Assembly (NCBI RefSeq): GCF_028994805.1
Contig: NZ_JAJQQP010000002.1
Span: 1-64,000, forward strand
Source: Promicromonospora iranensis
GTDB lineage: Bacteria; Actinomycetota; Actinomycetes; Actinomycetales; Cellulomonadaceae
DNA: 64,000 bases
Direction of reading: 5' to 3'
In this document: positions 41,395-49,482 of the stretch, piece after piece
Layout: each line of letters begins with the position of its first letter
Numbering within the stretch: the first letter of the stretch is position 1
Position numbers and translations under genes: made by a program
Notes under the pieces: generated by a model
Database searches by the model: none
Told to the model about the DNA's origin: nothing
Seen by the model: the letters and a program-made list of their open reading frames with translations, nothing else

Positions 41395-42435
41395 ATGCGG
41401 AAGCACACCGCCGGGCTACGTCTGGTCGACGTCGCCGAGCACGCCGGCGTGTCCATCGCCACGGCCTCGCGTGCGCTGTCCGGTGCGCCGGGGGTGTCCG
41501 AGGCGATGGCCGAGCGGGTGCGCGCGGTCGCGGCCGACCTGGGCTACGTCGCGAACGTGCACGCCCGCTCGCTCGCCAGCGGGGCCAGCCCGGGGGTGGG
41601 GCTGGTGGTGCACGAGATCGGCGACCCGTACTTCGCCGAGATCGCCAGCGGCGTGCTGGAGGTCGCTGGCGCGAACGGGCGCATGGTGCAGATCTGCCAC
41701 ACGGGCCGGGACCCGTTCACCGAGGTGGCGCAGCTGCGGGCCCTGGTCAACGCCCGTGTCGGGATCATCGTCGTCGCGGGGTCGGGGCACCTCGACCGCG
41801 ACGTGCAGTCGCAGATGAAGGCCGAGGTGCAGGGCTTCGAGTCGGCCGGCGGACGGGTCGCGGTCATCGGCAGGCACCCGCACCTGGGGGTCGACGCCGT
41901 CGTGCCGGCCAACGTCCAGGGCGGCCGGGCGATCGCGGAGCACCTGCTGGAGCTGGGCCATCGGCGCATCGGCATCGTGGCCGGGTCGCGGCGGCTCGCC
42001 ACCATGGCCGACCGCCTCGCCGGCGTCGAGCAGGCTCTTGGTGCGTTCGGGCTGGCGCTGGGCGACCTGCCCGTGGTCGAGGCGGAGTTCACTCTCGACG
42101 GCGGCAAGGAGGCCGCCCGGCGGCTCCTCGACGAGCACCCGGGCGTAACGGCGATACTCGCGCTGAACGACGACATGGCGGTCGGGGTGCTGTCGGTGCT
42201 GGGGGAGCGGGGCATCGCGGTTCCGGGCGACGTGTCGGTGACGGGATTCGACGACGTCACCGTGGCGGGGCACCTGTCGCCCGCCCTGACGACGGTGCGC
42301 CTGCCGATGAAGGAGATGGGGCGGCAGGCGCTCGAGCTCGCGCTGCTGCCGCGGGCCGCGCGCCCCCGGCGCCGGACGGCGGAGCAGAGGCTGATGGTGC
42401 GGGCCTCGACGGCTGCGGTGCGCGGCCACGCCTGA
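41395..42435 (+). CDS. LacI-family transcriptional regulator
   Basis: 346 residues. N-terminal helix-turn-helix and hinge: LRLVDVAEHAGVSIATASRAL, ADLGYVANVHARSLASG. The effector domain follows (GVGLVVHEIGDPYFAEIASGV, LGHRRIGIVAGSRR, AILALNDDMAVGVLSVLGERG, VTGFDDVTVAGHLSPALTTV). The ATG at 41395 has GAGGAGATCTG before it. Divergent from the Liv-type importer whose promoter carries two LacI-type operators, so it should repress that operon until a ligand, probably a sugar or its derivative, binds. Confidence 0.92.
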   Translation: MRKHTAGLRLVDVAEHAGVSIATASRALSGAPGVSEAMAERVRAVAADLGYVANVHARSLASGASPGVGLVVHEIGDPYFAEIASGVLEVAGANGRMVQICHTGRDPFTEVAQLRALVNARVGIIVVAGSGHLDRDVQSQMKAEVQGFESAGGRVAVIGRHPHLGVDAVVPANVQGGRAIAEHLLELGHRRIGIVAGSRRLATMADRLAGVEQALGAFGLALGDLPVVEAEFTLDGGKEAARRLLDEHPGVTAILALNDDMAVGVLSVLGERGIAVPGDVSVTGFDDVTVAGHLSPALTTVRLPMKEMGRQALELALLPRAARPRRRTAEQRLMVRASTAAVRGHA

Positions 42436-42444
42436 TTCACGCTG

Positions 42445-42499
42445 GCTGAATTGTTCAGCTCAGCCCGCAAGACCAGGGCTCAGGTGAACGAAATTCAGC
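42445..42499. terminator. Long imperfect hairpin between convergent genes
   Basis: GCTGAATTGTTCA...CAGCCC (42445-42466) pairs with GGGCTCAGGTGAAC...AATTCAGC (42476-42499) with a few mismatches and a 9-nt loop. Located between the LacI gene and the convergent hydrolase gene, so likely a bidirectional terminator. Confidence 0.6.
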
Positions 42500-42564
42500 A
42501 GACCTGGCGCTCGCCGCGACGGCACACCGTACCCAGCCGACCAGCCCGCGAACGGCCGGGGTCC

Positions 42565-43398
42565 TCACCTCGCTGCGGGCGTGCCCTCCTCGTGCGGCCC
42601 GACCGGGAGCAGGGTGGGGGATGGTTCGCCCGTCGCCAGCCAGTGGGCCAGGACGTCATGGAACAGGTCGGGATCCTCGACGTCCCAGATGTGGTGCATC
42701 CCCGGCGCGAGCCGCGCCACGGCATGGGGTACGCGGGAGGTCACCTCGTCCAGCGCGCCGCGGAAGGTCCGGGACTCCTTCTCGCCGACGATCGCGAGGA
42801 TCGGGGCGGTCAGCCGGCGGAGTCCGTCGAGGTCGCGGGCCGGCACACCGTCGTAGAGCTGCGGGACCATCCGACGGACCGAGTCGCGATCGATCCCGAG
42901 CCCGGTGGTGACGAACAGGTCGACCGCGTCCGGTGGCAGCCGATACATCCGGGCGGTCGTCCTCCAGTACCAGGGGCTGCCGAAGAAGCGGATCTGTGCG
43001 AGCCCGGCCCAGCGGGTGAACCCGCGCACGCCGCGCAGGATCGCCCCGGTCACGAAGACGCTCCTGATCACGTCCGGGTGGCGCGCCGCGAGGGCCACGC
43101 CCACGACGCCGCCGAGCGACAGCCCGACCACGTGGGCTCGCCCGCCGTGGGCCCGCTCGCGGACGAGGTCTGCCAGCTCGTCGACAGTGGTCGAGAGGTC
43201 GGTCCACGGGTGCTGTGCCGAGGCGCCGAACCCGGGCAGGTCCGGGATGAGGGCGTGGTGGTCGGGGAGTGCCCCGGCCTGCTCGGTCCACGACCAGCCG
43301 GCGACGTTGCCGCCGTGCAGGAACAGGACCGACTCGCCGGCGTCGGGGCGCTGCTCGGCAAGAGAGATGCTCGCGGGGCGGTTCGTCGCAGGGCTCAC
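42565..43398 (-). CDS. Alpha/beta hydrolase
   Basis: 277 residues of the alpha/beta hydrolase fold. Oxyanion region LFLHGGNVAGWSW, nucleophile elbow GLSLGGVVG (Ser), acid in LAIVGEKES region, and catalytic His in APGMHHIWDVEDPDLF. The insertion between strands 6 and 7 forms a cap domain. Substrate unknown. The GTG start at 43398 overlaps the TGA of the padR gene, so the hydrolase is translated with its regulator; an upstream extension to 43425 would lie inside padR. Confidence 0.85.
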   Translation of the reverse strand: MSPATNRPASISLAEQRPDAGESVLFLHGGNVAGWSWTEQAGALPDHHALIPDLPGFGASAQHPWTDLSTTVDELADLVRERAHGGRAHVVGLSLGGVVGVALAARHPDVIRSVFVTGAILRGVRGFTRWAGLAQIRFFGSPWYWRTTARMYRLPPDAVDLFVTTGLGIDRDSVRRMVPQLYDGVPARDLDGLRRLTAPILAIVGEKESRTFRGALDEVTSRVPHAVARLAPGMHHIWDVEDPDLFHDVLAHWLATGEPSPTLLPVGPHEEGTPAAR

Positions 43399-43907
43399 AG
43401 TGCGGCCTCCAGCTCGTCGAGCCACGTGAGCTCAGCCTGGACCTCGAGGATCCCCTTGCGCAGTGTCGCCGACCGGAGACGGGCGGCCAGGTCGCTGTCC
43501 ACGGTCGGAAGGCTCTCCAGCGTGGCGAGCAGACGACGCGCCGCGTCCCGGCGCTCCGCGAGGAGCGCCCGGACCAGTTCGGGGTCGTCCTCCCGCCCGA
43601 CGAAGAAGAGCCTGCCGAGGAACGGCTCGCGGGGCTTCTCGTCAGGCAGGGGGGACCGCAGCCATTCGGTGAGCCGGGCGCGGCCGTCGTCGGTGAGCCG
43701 GTGCTCGCGGCGGTCGGGCTTGCCGGCCTGGGCCACGACGCGGACGTCGACCAGACCGTCCTGCTCCAGCCGGGCAAGCGTGCGATAGATCTGGGACTGG
43801 TCGGCGGACCAGAAGTGAGCGACGGTGCCGTCGAAGGTCTTCTTGAGGTCGTAGCCGGTCATGGGGCGCAGGTCGAGGAGACCGAGGATCAGGGCGTCGA
43901 GTGCCAT
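43395..43907 (-). CDS. PadR-family transcriptional regulator
   Basis: 170 residues. N-terminal winged helix: LDALILGLLDLRPMTGYDLKK, QSQIYRTLARLEQDGLVDV, PDRREHRLTDDGRARLTEWL. The C-terminal half is the helical PadR dimerisation region. TAGGGT ends 6 nt before the ATG at 43907, so transcription is probably leaderless; the ATG two codons earlier would directly abut the -10 box. It probably regulates itself and the coupled hydrolase gene. Confidence 0.88.
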   Translation of the reverse strand: MALDALILGLLDLRPMTGYDLKKTFDGTVAHFWSADQSQIYRTLARLEQDGLVDVRVVAQAGKPDRREHRLTDDGRARLTEWLRSPLPDEKPREPFLGRLFFVGREDDPELVRALLAERRDAARRLLATLESLPTVDSDLAARLRSATLRKGILEVQAELTWLDELEAAL

Positions 43908-43920
43908 GCGCATACCCTAC

Positions 43921-43950
43921 AGCACACATATAAGACTATGCACATATGAA
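43921..43950. promoter_or_regulatory. Candidate PadR operator
   Basis: An unusually AT-rich stretch in this GC-rich DNA: CACATATAAG and CACATATGAAG repeat with outer symmetry CATAT-N12-ATATG, located upstream of the padR -10 box. PadR proteins bind ATGT/ACAT half sites with this kind of symmetry. Binding not shown. Confidence 0.45.
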
Positions 43951-43967
43951 GCGTTGCGCCTGTGGTG

Positions 43968-44504
43968 CTACGCCACGGGCGGCCGGACCGGCGCGCTGCT
44001 CCACCCCTCCTGACGGCCGCTCAGCTCCGTGTCGAGCGTCTCCTGCGCGACGCGCATCGCCTCGACGTACGCGGGCTCCTGCATCCGCTGCCACATCACG
44101 TCCTCCAGCACGCCCTCGACGTGGCTGGTCACCCACCAGATGTTCCCGAACGGGTCGCGGACGCGGCATCCACGCTGGCCGAAGGCGCTGTCGCTGATCG
44201 GCGTCACCACCGTGGCGTCCGCGGCGACGGCGCGGGCGAGTGCCGCGTCGGCGTCCGGTACGAAGACGCGCAGCAGGCTCGGCATGGCCGGCCAGTCCGG
44301 GCGGCGGTCGAACGCCAGCACGACGGTGTCGCCGACTCGGATCTCGCCATGTCCGACGGTGCCGTCCTCGACCACCACCCGTGCCAGCTCCTCACCCTCG
44401 AACACCTCGGCGACGAAGTCGAGGAACGCCCCGGTGTCGTCGGTGACCACCCACGGGGCGACGGTCGTGTAGCCGGTAGGTGTGGCGTTTGTCAGTTGGG
44501 GCAT
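43968..44504 (-). CDS. VOC-family (PhnB/glyoxalase-like) protein
   Basis: 178 residues. Two beta-alpha-beta-beta-beta modules typical of vicinal oxygen chelate proteins: TTVAPWVVTDDTGAFLDFVAEVF and MPSLLRVFVPDADAALARA, ending CRVRDPFGNIWWVTSHVE. The PhnB-like DPFGNxWW motif is clear. A C-terminal 40-residue helical tail follows. Metal ligands are not complete enough to assign an enzyme activity. GAGAGGACG lies before the ATG. Confidence 0.83.
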   Translation of the reverse strand: MPQLTNATPTGYTTVAPWVVTDDTGAFLDFVAEVFEGEELARVVVEDGTVGHGEIRVGDTVVLAFDRRPDWPAMPSLLRVFVPDADAALARAVAADATVVTPISDSAFGQRGCRVRDPFGNIWWVTSHVEGVLEDVMWQRMQEPAYVEAMRVAQETLDTELSGRQEGWSSAPVRPPVA

Positions 44505-44681
44505 CTCTGCGTCCTCTCGAAGCGGTGTCCATCCGTGCTACCGACCGTAGACAGAGAACCGGACAACTCCTGTCCTCTTTCTCCAGCTGCCGGTCGACCG
44601 TGCGTCGGGGCCGTGTTCTGTCCACAGATCTCGGCGTGGGTGAGAAGCCCTCAAGGATCCGTGGCAGGCTGTGCGCCATGT

Positions 44682-44696
44682 TGAGAACGACTCTCG
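44682..44696. promoter_or_regulatory. Candidate Zur box upstream of the ATP-grasp gene
   Basis: TGAGAACGACTCTCG matches the left half of the two clear Zur boxes at 47534 and 47573 exactly (TGAGAACG) but has changes in the right half. It sits 31 bp before the GTG start. Suggestive of zinc control; weaker than the other two. Confidence 0.45.
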
Positions 44697-44726
44697 TTCG
44701 CGCCCGTATCGACGGAGCGTGCTGAC

Positions 44727-45998
44727 GTGGCCGACCTGCTGATGATCGAGAGCTGGCTGCAGTCCAGCGGCCTCATGCTTCCGCCTCTCCTGCACGACGG
44801 CGGCCACCGGTACGTCCTCGTCACCCGCGACCCTGACCTGTACCGCCTGCCCGGCGGCGCGCTCCACCCGGTCCTGGCGCTCGCCGCCGAGGTGGTCGTC
44901 GCGGAGACGAATGACGACGACGCCCTCGTGGCGACTGCACGCGAGCTGGCGGCCCGGCGCCAGATCGACGGTGTGCTGACGACGTGCGACTACTACTTGC
45001 CGGCCGTCGCGCTGGTCGCCGAGGAGCTGGGCCTGCCCGGCGCGCCGGCCGAGGTGCTGCGCACCGCGACGCGCAAGCATCGGGTGCGCCAGGTGCTGGC
45101 GGCCGGGGGAGTGCTGGACGTGCCGTTCGCGGTAGCCGCCACGTGGGCGCAGGCGCACAAGGCCGCTGCCGACCTCGGCTACCCGCTGGTGGTCAAGCCC
45201 GTCGACATGAACTCCGGCACCGGGGTGCGCAAGGTGACCGACGAGGAGGGCCTCGCCGTCGCCTTCGCCGAGGCGACCACCCCGGAGCGCAACACCCGCG
45301 ACCAGCCGCTGGAGCGGCTCGCGCTGCTCGAGCGCGTGGTGGAGGGGCCCGAGTACAGCGTGGAGTCGGTGACCCGGGACGGTGTCACGCGGGTGCTGGG
45401 CATCACCGCGAAGTCGGTGGCGGAGCCGGGTGCCGAGGCGGGTTCCGGGTTCGTCGAGTCGGGACACCTGTTCCCGGCCCCGCTCGCTCCGGAGGAGCGC
45501 GAGGCGATCGAGCGGCACGTCGTGGCGGTGCTGGACGCCGTCGGGCTCACGCACGGGATCAGTCACACGGAGGTGCGGGTCACCGCCGCCGGCCCGCGGC
45601 TGATCGAGCTGAACCCGCGCCAGGGTGGCGGCTACATCTTCGAGCTGGTGCGCCTGGTGACCGGCTACAACCCGCTGCAGGTGCTGGTGGACCTGGCGCT
45701 CGGTCGTGAGGCGGTGCCCGGTCCCGTGGCTGCGGCGAGCGCGGCGGTCACGTTCCTGCTGCCGCCGTCGGACGGTGTGGTGCGTGAGGTGCGGGGCGCG
45801 GAGCACCTCGCCGACGACGACCGCGTGCTCAGCCACGAGACGCCGTCGGCGGGCCGCGAGGTGCGGCCGGGGGACAACAACGAGCGGATCGGGCATGTCC
45901 TCGTCGCGGATCCGCGGGGCCACGAGGCGAAGGCCTGGGCCGACGAGATCGTGGCCGCCCTCGATATCCGGATAGCCGTGAGAGTTCCCACCCCCTGA
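44727..45998 (+). CDS. ATP-grasp ligase
   Basis: 423 residues. N-terminal domain with VLVTRDPDLYRLP and a pre-ATP-grasp Rossmann-like fold, then the ATP-grasp core: LGYPLVVKPVDMNSGTGVRKV (nucleotide loop), LLERVVEGPEYSVESVTRDG, and metal-binding RLIELNPRQGGGYIFELVRLVTG. These enzymes join a carboxylate to an amine or peptide. The C-terminal 100 residues match the L-amino acid ligase (LAL)-type lid. Start GTG at 44727. It lies beside the Zur-controlled ribosomal protein operon, with a possible Zur box of its own; it may make a metal-binding metabolite, but that is inference. Confidence 0.82.
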   Translation: MADLLMIESWLQSSGLMLPPLLHDGGHRYVLVTRDPDLYRLPGGALHPVLALAAEVVVAETNDDDALVATARELAARRQIDGVLTTCDYYLPAVALVAEELGLPGAPAEVLRTATRKHRVRQVLAAGGVLDVPFAVAATWAQAHKAAADLGYPLVVKPVDMNSGTGVRKVTDEEGLAVAFAEATTPERNTRDQPLERLALLERVVEGPEYSVESVTRDGVTRVLGITAKSVAEPGAEAGSGFVESGHLFPAPLAPEEREAIERHVVAVLDAVGLTHGISHTEVRVTAAGPRLIELNPRQGGGYIFELVRLVTGYNPLQVLVDLALGREAVPGPVAAASAAVTFLLPPSDGVVREVRGAEHLADDDRVLSHETPSAGREVRPGDNNERIGHVLVADPRGHEAKAWADEIVAALDIRIAVRVPTP

Positions 45999-46026
45999 CC
46001 ACCTGCTTTGTTGCACCCACAGCAAA

Positions 46027-46051
46027 CGCCCCGGCGCGGAGCGCCGGGGCG
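46027..46051. terminator. Bidirectional terminator
   Basis: CGCCCCGGCGC and its complement form an 11-bp perfect stem with a GGA loop. It lies between the ATP-grasp gene (+) and rpmF (-), and an A/T run (AGCAAA, read TTTGCT on the minus side) flanks it. Confidence 0.78.
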
Positions 46052-46065
46052 TCGTGCGGGTGGTG

Positions 46066-46236
46066 TCAGTCCGGGACGACCAGGCCGCGCCGGACGGCGG
46101 GAACCAGCCGGGCCGGGACCATGACCTGGCGCCCGTCCACGGTGGTCGCCGGCACCAGCTCGGGCACCTGGGCCTTCCACTGCGAGCGCCGGGCTCGCGT
46201 GTTCGACCGGGACATCTTTCTCTTGGGGACCGCCAT
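46066..46236 (-). CDS. rpmF: Ribosomal protein bL32, cysteine-free form
   Basis: 56 residues starting [22 protein letters not shown], the conserved bL32 N-terminus. The zinc-ribbon cysteines of standard L32 are missing, so it is the zinc-independent paralogue used when zinc is scarce. Ends in RRGLVVPD. Last gene of a six-gene operon (rpmB, rpsN, rpmJ, rpmE2, rpmG, rpmF) whose promoter has Zur boxes. AAGGAGG lies just before the ATG. Confidence 0.95.
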   Translation of the reverse strand: MAVPKRKMSRSNTRARRSQWKAQVPELVPATTVDGRQVMVPARLVPAVRRGLVVPD

Positions 46237-46274
46237 GGCGGCCTCCTTTCTCTAGTCGCCCGCCGGGCTCGGCG

Positions 46275-46442
46275 TCAGCGCTCCTCGCGGAAGTCCACGT
46301 GCTTGCGGACCACGGGGTCGAACTTGCGCAGGATGAGCCGGTCGGGGTCGTTGCGCCGGTTCTTGCGGGTCACGTAGGTGAAGCCGGTGCCCGCCGTCGA
46401 GCGCAGCTTGATGACTGGTCGGAGGTCAACGCGCGAGGCCAT
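46275..46442 (-). CDS. rpmG: Ribosomal protein bL33, cysteine-free form
   Basis: 55 residues, [20 protein letters not shown] then [23 protein letters not shown], a clear bL33. The two CxxC pairs of zinc-type L33 are absent. The A of its ATG is shared with the TGA of rpmE2. Would replace zinc-type L33 in ribosomes during zinc starvation. Confidence 0.95.
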   Translation of the reverse strand: MASRVDLRPVIKLRSTAGTGFTYVTRKNRRNDPDRLILRKFDPVVRKHVDFREER

Positions 46443-46759
46443 CAGTGACCGCCCTTGCTGTCGTCGGTGCTGCTGTTGCTGGTGGTGTTGCCGTGCTTGG
46501 CGTAGCGCTGCCGGAACTTCTCGACGCGTCCGGCGGTGTCGACCACGCGGGCCGAGCCGGTCCAGAACGGGTGGCTCGCGCTGCTGATCTCGACGTCGAC
46601 CACCGGGTAGGTGTTGCCGTCGGTCCACTCGATGGTGGCCGTCGGGCGGCCGGGGCCGGAGTCCGTGTCGGCGGCGAGCGTGGAGCGCGTGAGGAACGTG
46701 AATCCTGCGCTCGCGTCCCGGAACACCACGGGGCCGTAGGTGGGGTGGATGTTCTTCAT
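46442..46759 (-). CDS. rpmE2: Ribosomal protein bL31 type B, cysteine-free
   Basis: 105 residues. [20 protein letters not shown] and [23 protein letters not shown] are signatures of type B bL31, which lacks the CxxC pair of type A. The family core ends near RQRYAKHG; the remaining 15 residues are a Ser/Thr/Asn/Asp-rich tail. GGAGCC-type site upstream. Part of the Zur-controlled operon. Confidence 0.95.
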   Translation of the reverse strand: MKNIHPTYGPVVFRDASAGFTFLTRSTLAADTDSGPGRPTATIEWTDGNTYPVVDVEISSASHPFWTGSARVVDTAGRVEKFRQRYAKHGNTTSNSSTDDSKGGH

Positions 46760-46775
46760 GACTGGCTCCTCTCGC

Positions 46776-46898
46776 TCAGCCCTGGCGCGCCTTCCAGCGC
46801 GGGTTGAGCTTGTTGATCACGAACGTCTTGCCGTGCCGGCGTACGACCTTCGCGCCGGGCTTGTTCTTCAGGGAACGCAGGGACGCGCGAACCTTCAT
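46776..46898 (-). CDS. rpmJ2: Ribosomal protein bL36, cysteine-free form
   Basis: 40 residues, [19 protein letters not shown] then [21 protein letters not shown]. Matches the longer bL36 paralogue (YkgO type) with no zinc-binding Cys/His set. AAGGAG lies 9 nt before the ATG. Sits between rpsN and rpmE2 in the zinc-stress ribosomal operon; too short for most gene callers' default cutoffs. Confidence 0.94.
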   Translation of the reverse strand: MKVRASLRSLKNKPGAKVVRRHGKTFVINKLNPRWKARQG

Positions 46899-46950
46899 GT
46901 GTCACTCCTTCGATGTGAACCTGACGCCGGGCCGGCTCGCAAGCCGGCGG

Positions 46951-47256
46951 TCACCAGCTGGACTTCGTCACCCCGGGCAGCTCGCCCCGGTGCGCCATGT
47001 CGCGCAGCCGGATGCGGGACAGGCCGAACTTGCGCGAGTACGCGCGGGGCCGGCCGTCCACGACGTCGCGGTTGCGCAGCCTGGTCGGGCTGGCGTCGCG
47101 CGGCTGCTTGGCCAGCTCGCTGACGGCGGCGGCCCGCACCACGGGGTCCAGCTCCAGGTTCCGGATGATGCCGCGCAGCTCGGTACGTCGCTCGGCGTAC
47201 CGGGCGACCACCTCGCGGCGTCGGGCGTCGGCGGCGATCTTGGACTTCTTGGCCAT
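46951..47256 (-). CDS. rpsN: Ribosomal protein uS14, cysteine-free form
   Basis: 101 residues: [20 protein letters not shown], then [20 protein letters not shown] and [22 protein letters not shown]. This is the long uS14 without the zinc-binding CxxC pairs. The ATG overlaps the rpmB stop (TGATG). Zinc-independent substitute in the Zur-controlled operon. Confidence 0.95.
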   Translation of the reverse strand: MAKKSKIAADARRREVVARYAERRTELRGIIRNLELDPVVRAAAVSELAKQPRDASPTRLRNRDVVDGRPRAYSRKFGLSRIRLRDMAHRGELPGVTKSSW

Positions 47257-47492
47257 CAGACCTTCTCCCCTCGGGCGAGGATCTGGGCCACGACCACGTC
47301 GATGCCCTTGCGATCGATGGTCTTGATGCCCTTGGCACTCACGCGCAGCGTGACGTTGCGGCCGAGCGACGGAACCCAGTAGCGCTTCTTCTGGATGTTC
47401 GGGTTGAACCGGCGCTTGGTACGCACGTGGGAGTGCGAGACCGCGTGGCCGAATCCCGGCACGGTGCCCAGCACCTGACATCTGGCTGACAC
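47256..47492 (-). CDS. rpmB: Ribosomal protein bL28, low-cysteine form
   Basis: 78 residues starting with GTG at 47492 (GGAGG 5 nt upstream): [20 protein letters not shown], then [14 protein letters not shown] and [15 protein letters not shown]. Only one cysteine remains (Cys5), so no zinc ribbon. First gene of the operon; two Zur boxes lie 42 to 95 bp upstream, shared with the divergent COG0523 gene. Confidence 0.94.
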   Translation of the reverse strand: MSARCQVLGTVPGFGHAVSHSHVRTKRRFNPNIQKKRYWVPSLGRNVTLRVSAKGIKTIDRKGIDVVVAQILARGEKV

Positions 47493-47533
47493 ATGACCTC
47501 CTGCTGTTGCGGCGGCGGCGCGGCCGCTGCATG

Positions 47534-47587
47534 TGAGAACGGTTCTCATAACGCGCTACAGTGAACCAGAACTGAGAACGGTTATCA
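47534..47587. promoter_or_regulatory. Twin Zur boxes in the divergent rpmB/COG0523 promoter region
   Basis: TGAGAACGGTTCTCA (47534-47548, perfect palindrome) and TGAGAACGGTTATCA (47573-47587) are spaced 39 bp centre to centre. Both fit the actinobacterial Zur consensus (TGA-AA-N-TT-TCA class). They lie between rpmB (-) and the COG0523 gene (+), so one regulator can silence both when zinc is plentiful. Confidence 0.88.
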
Positions 47588-47620
47588 ATAATTCCCGGCT
47601 GGGCCGGGCGAGGAGGCAGC

Positions 47621-48739
47621 ATGTACGGAACCGGCAAGAACCGCGGAAACATCCCGGTGAGCGTCCTGGCCACCACCGATCAGGTGCTGCGCGACTCCGC
47701 GCTGTTCGGCCTCCTCATGGACGCACCCGCCGTCGTCGCGGTGCGGCACGACATCCACACCGACCACCTCCGGCGCGTCGTCCTGGACGCCACAGGCGTC
47801 CTCGAGGACGTGATCGTGCCGCTCGAGCACGCCTGCCTCTCGTGCGCCGTCCGCGAGGACGCCGTCCCGACCATCGCCCGCCTCGCCCGTGACGGCCGCT
47901 GGGCCCACGTCCTGCTCGCCCTGCCCGTCAGCGCCGAACCCCTCCCCGCGGCCCGCGCCCTCGCGAACGAGACCCGACCCGGCGGCGCCCTCGACCACAC
48001 CCGGATCGCCACCTCCTTCGCCGTCGTCGACATCGACACGCTCCAGCAGGACCTCTTCGGCGAGGACACCCTCGTCGAACGCGGCCTCGAGCTCACCGCC
48101 GACGACGAACGCTCGGTCGGGGAAGCGCTCGCCGCGCAGATCGAGCAGGCGGACCTCGTCGTGACGAGCTCGTCGTTGCCGTCGCCGACGTCGTCGGGGC
48201 TGCTCGACCGCCTGCGCGGCGCGGGGACGCGGCGCGTCGACGGGCTGCACGCGCTGTCGGCGGCGGACCTCGCCGCCGCCCGGCACTCCCCGGCCCGCGC
48301 CGAGCGCCGGGCGCACCCCCTGGGTGCGGTGGTGGTGACCGGCCCGGGCGGCGTGCCCGGTGATCAGAGCTGGACGCTCGAGCTGCGCTCGTCGCTACCG
48401 TTCCACCCCGAGCGGCTGATGGACCAGATCGAGGAGCTGAGCGCGGGTGGCCTGCGCGCCCGTGGCGTGTTCCATGTTGCCGACCGGCCCGGGCTCGCCT
48501 GCCTGTGGGACGGCGCGGGCGGGCAGCTGGCCTTCGCGGATCTGGGGCCGTGGTCGGAGGTGTGCACCGGGACCGCACCGCACACGCGGATCGTGGTGGT
48601 CGGTGTGGCCGACGATCAGCAGCGGCTGCGTGAGGCGTTCCACGCGGCGCTGTGCACGCCCGAGGAGGTGGCCGCCGGCGTCGAATGGCTGTGGCGCGAG
48701 GACCACCTGGCGCCGTGGCTGGGCGCGCGCACCGTCTGA
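47621..48739 (+). CDS. COG0523 (CobW/YciC-like) protein with degenerate P-loop
   Basis: 372 residues. COG0523 order is recognisable: opening beta strand IPVSVLATT, the metal-motif region [10 protein letters not shown] (CxxC in place of the CxCC of active members), the FAVVDIDTL strand, and the C-terminal CobW_C-like region [21 protein letters not shown]. The Walker A GxxGxGKT expected after the first strand is replaced by [14 protein letters not shown], so GTP binding is doubtful. Zur boxes and divergence from the cysteine-free ribosomal operon indicate a role in zinc starvation. GAGGAGG precedes the ATG. Confidence 0.82.
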   Translation: MYGTGKNRGNIPVSVLATTDQVLRDSALFGLLMDAPAVVAVRHDIHTDHLRRVVLDATGVLEDVIVPLEHACLSCAVREDAVPTIARLARDGRWAHVLLALPVSAEPLPAARALANETRPGGALDHTRIATSFAVVDIDTLQQDLFGEDTLVERGLELTADDERSVGEALAAQIEQADLVVTSSSLPSPTSSGLLDRLRGAGTRRVDGLHALSAADLAAARHSPARAERRAHPLGAVVVTGPGGVPGDQSWTLELRSSLPFHPERLMDQIEELSAGGLRARGVFHVADRPGLACLWDGAGGQLAFADLGPWSEVCTGTAPHTRIVVVGVADDQQRLREAFHAALCTPEEVAAGVEWLWREDHLAPWLGARTV

Positions 48740-48742
48740 TCC

Positions 48743-48809
48743 CCCGTTGAGTGCTGGGTATTTGCGCCTCAGACCGCGCCGGAGGCACAAATACCCAGCA
48801 CTCAACGGG
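48743..48809. repeat. Long palindromic element, copy 2
   Basis: 22-bp perfect arms (48743-48764 and 48788-48809) with a 23-nt loop; inside the loop GCCTC/GAGGC adds 5 more pairs after a C-A mismatch. Arms match copy 1 (36448-36512) except for one covarying base pair. It begins 4 bp past the COG0523 stop and ends 1 bp before the stop of the convergent acetyltransferase gene, a bidirectional terminator position. Confidence 0.87.
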
Positions 48810-49325
48810 TCAGCGGGGGCAGAGGTAGGCCGCAGCCCGCGGGCGGACGCCGGCCGGGTCGGTCCAGCTCGCCGGGCCCGCCGTCACGCGCACCCAGCCG
48901 AGCCGTTCGTACAGGCGGATCGCAGGGCCACCGTCGTCCACGACGTCGAGCACGAGGCGCCGACCACGCCGGGCCGGCATGTCCTCGGCCCGCTCCAGGA
49001 GGGCGGCGGCCACCCGCGTGCCGCGTGCCGCGGGCGTGACGAACAGCCGGCTCACGCCCGCGAGCCCCGTCACGGGGACGCCGGCGGCCTCCGCGAGCTC
49101 CGCGGCGAACTCGACCTTGCCGCCGTCGATGAGCATGACGTGGCCGACGATCTCGCCGTCGGCCAGGGCCACCCACCCGTCGATCGTGCCGGGAGGTGTC
49201 AGCCAGGCGGTCGGATCCTCCGGCCAGACCATCGGGTAGCCGTCGCGCTCATGGACCAGCCGCAGCGCCTCTACCACCCGGTCGAGGTGGGCGGCGTGGC
49301 GCGGGGCGATCATGAGGTCGGGCAC
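48810..49325 (-). CDS. GNAT-family N-acetyltransferase
   Basis: 171 residues from GTG at 49325. GNAT fold: DGWVALADGEIVGHVMLIDGG (strands 2-4), acetyl-CoA loop VSRLFVTPAARGTRVAAAL (R-x-x-G-x-A variant), then VLDVVDDGGPAIRLYERLGWVRV (motif B). Substrate unknown. TACCTT ends 7 nt before the GTG, so transcription is likely leaderless; an ATG four codons later (49313) is an alternative. Ends inside the edge of the palindromic element. Confidence 0.88.
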   Translation of the reverse strand: MPDLMIAPRHAAHLDRVVEALRLVHERDGYPMVWPEDPTAWLTPPGTIDGWVALADGEIVGHVMLIDGGKVEFAAELAEAAGVPVTGLAGVSRLFVTPAARGTRVAAALLERAEDMPARRGRRLVLDVVDDGGPAIRLYERLGWVRVTAGPASWTDPAGVRPRAAAYLCPR

Positions 49326-49482
49326 GGGGCTCAAGGTATCCGACGTCGGAGGTGCCGACCCAGGGCCGTTCGGGATCGGACGGATGTCTCCAGGTCCGTG
49401 CCAATTGTGCTGCCTGACCTGTGCGTTTTCCCTTAACCTGACTCTTCGGGAATGCCGTTGATGTCGGGTAGGAGAGGTGTGT

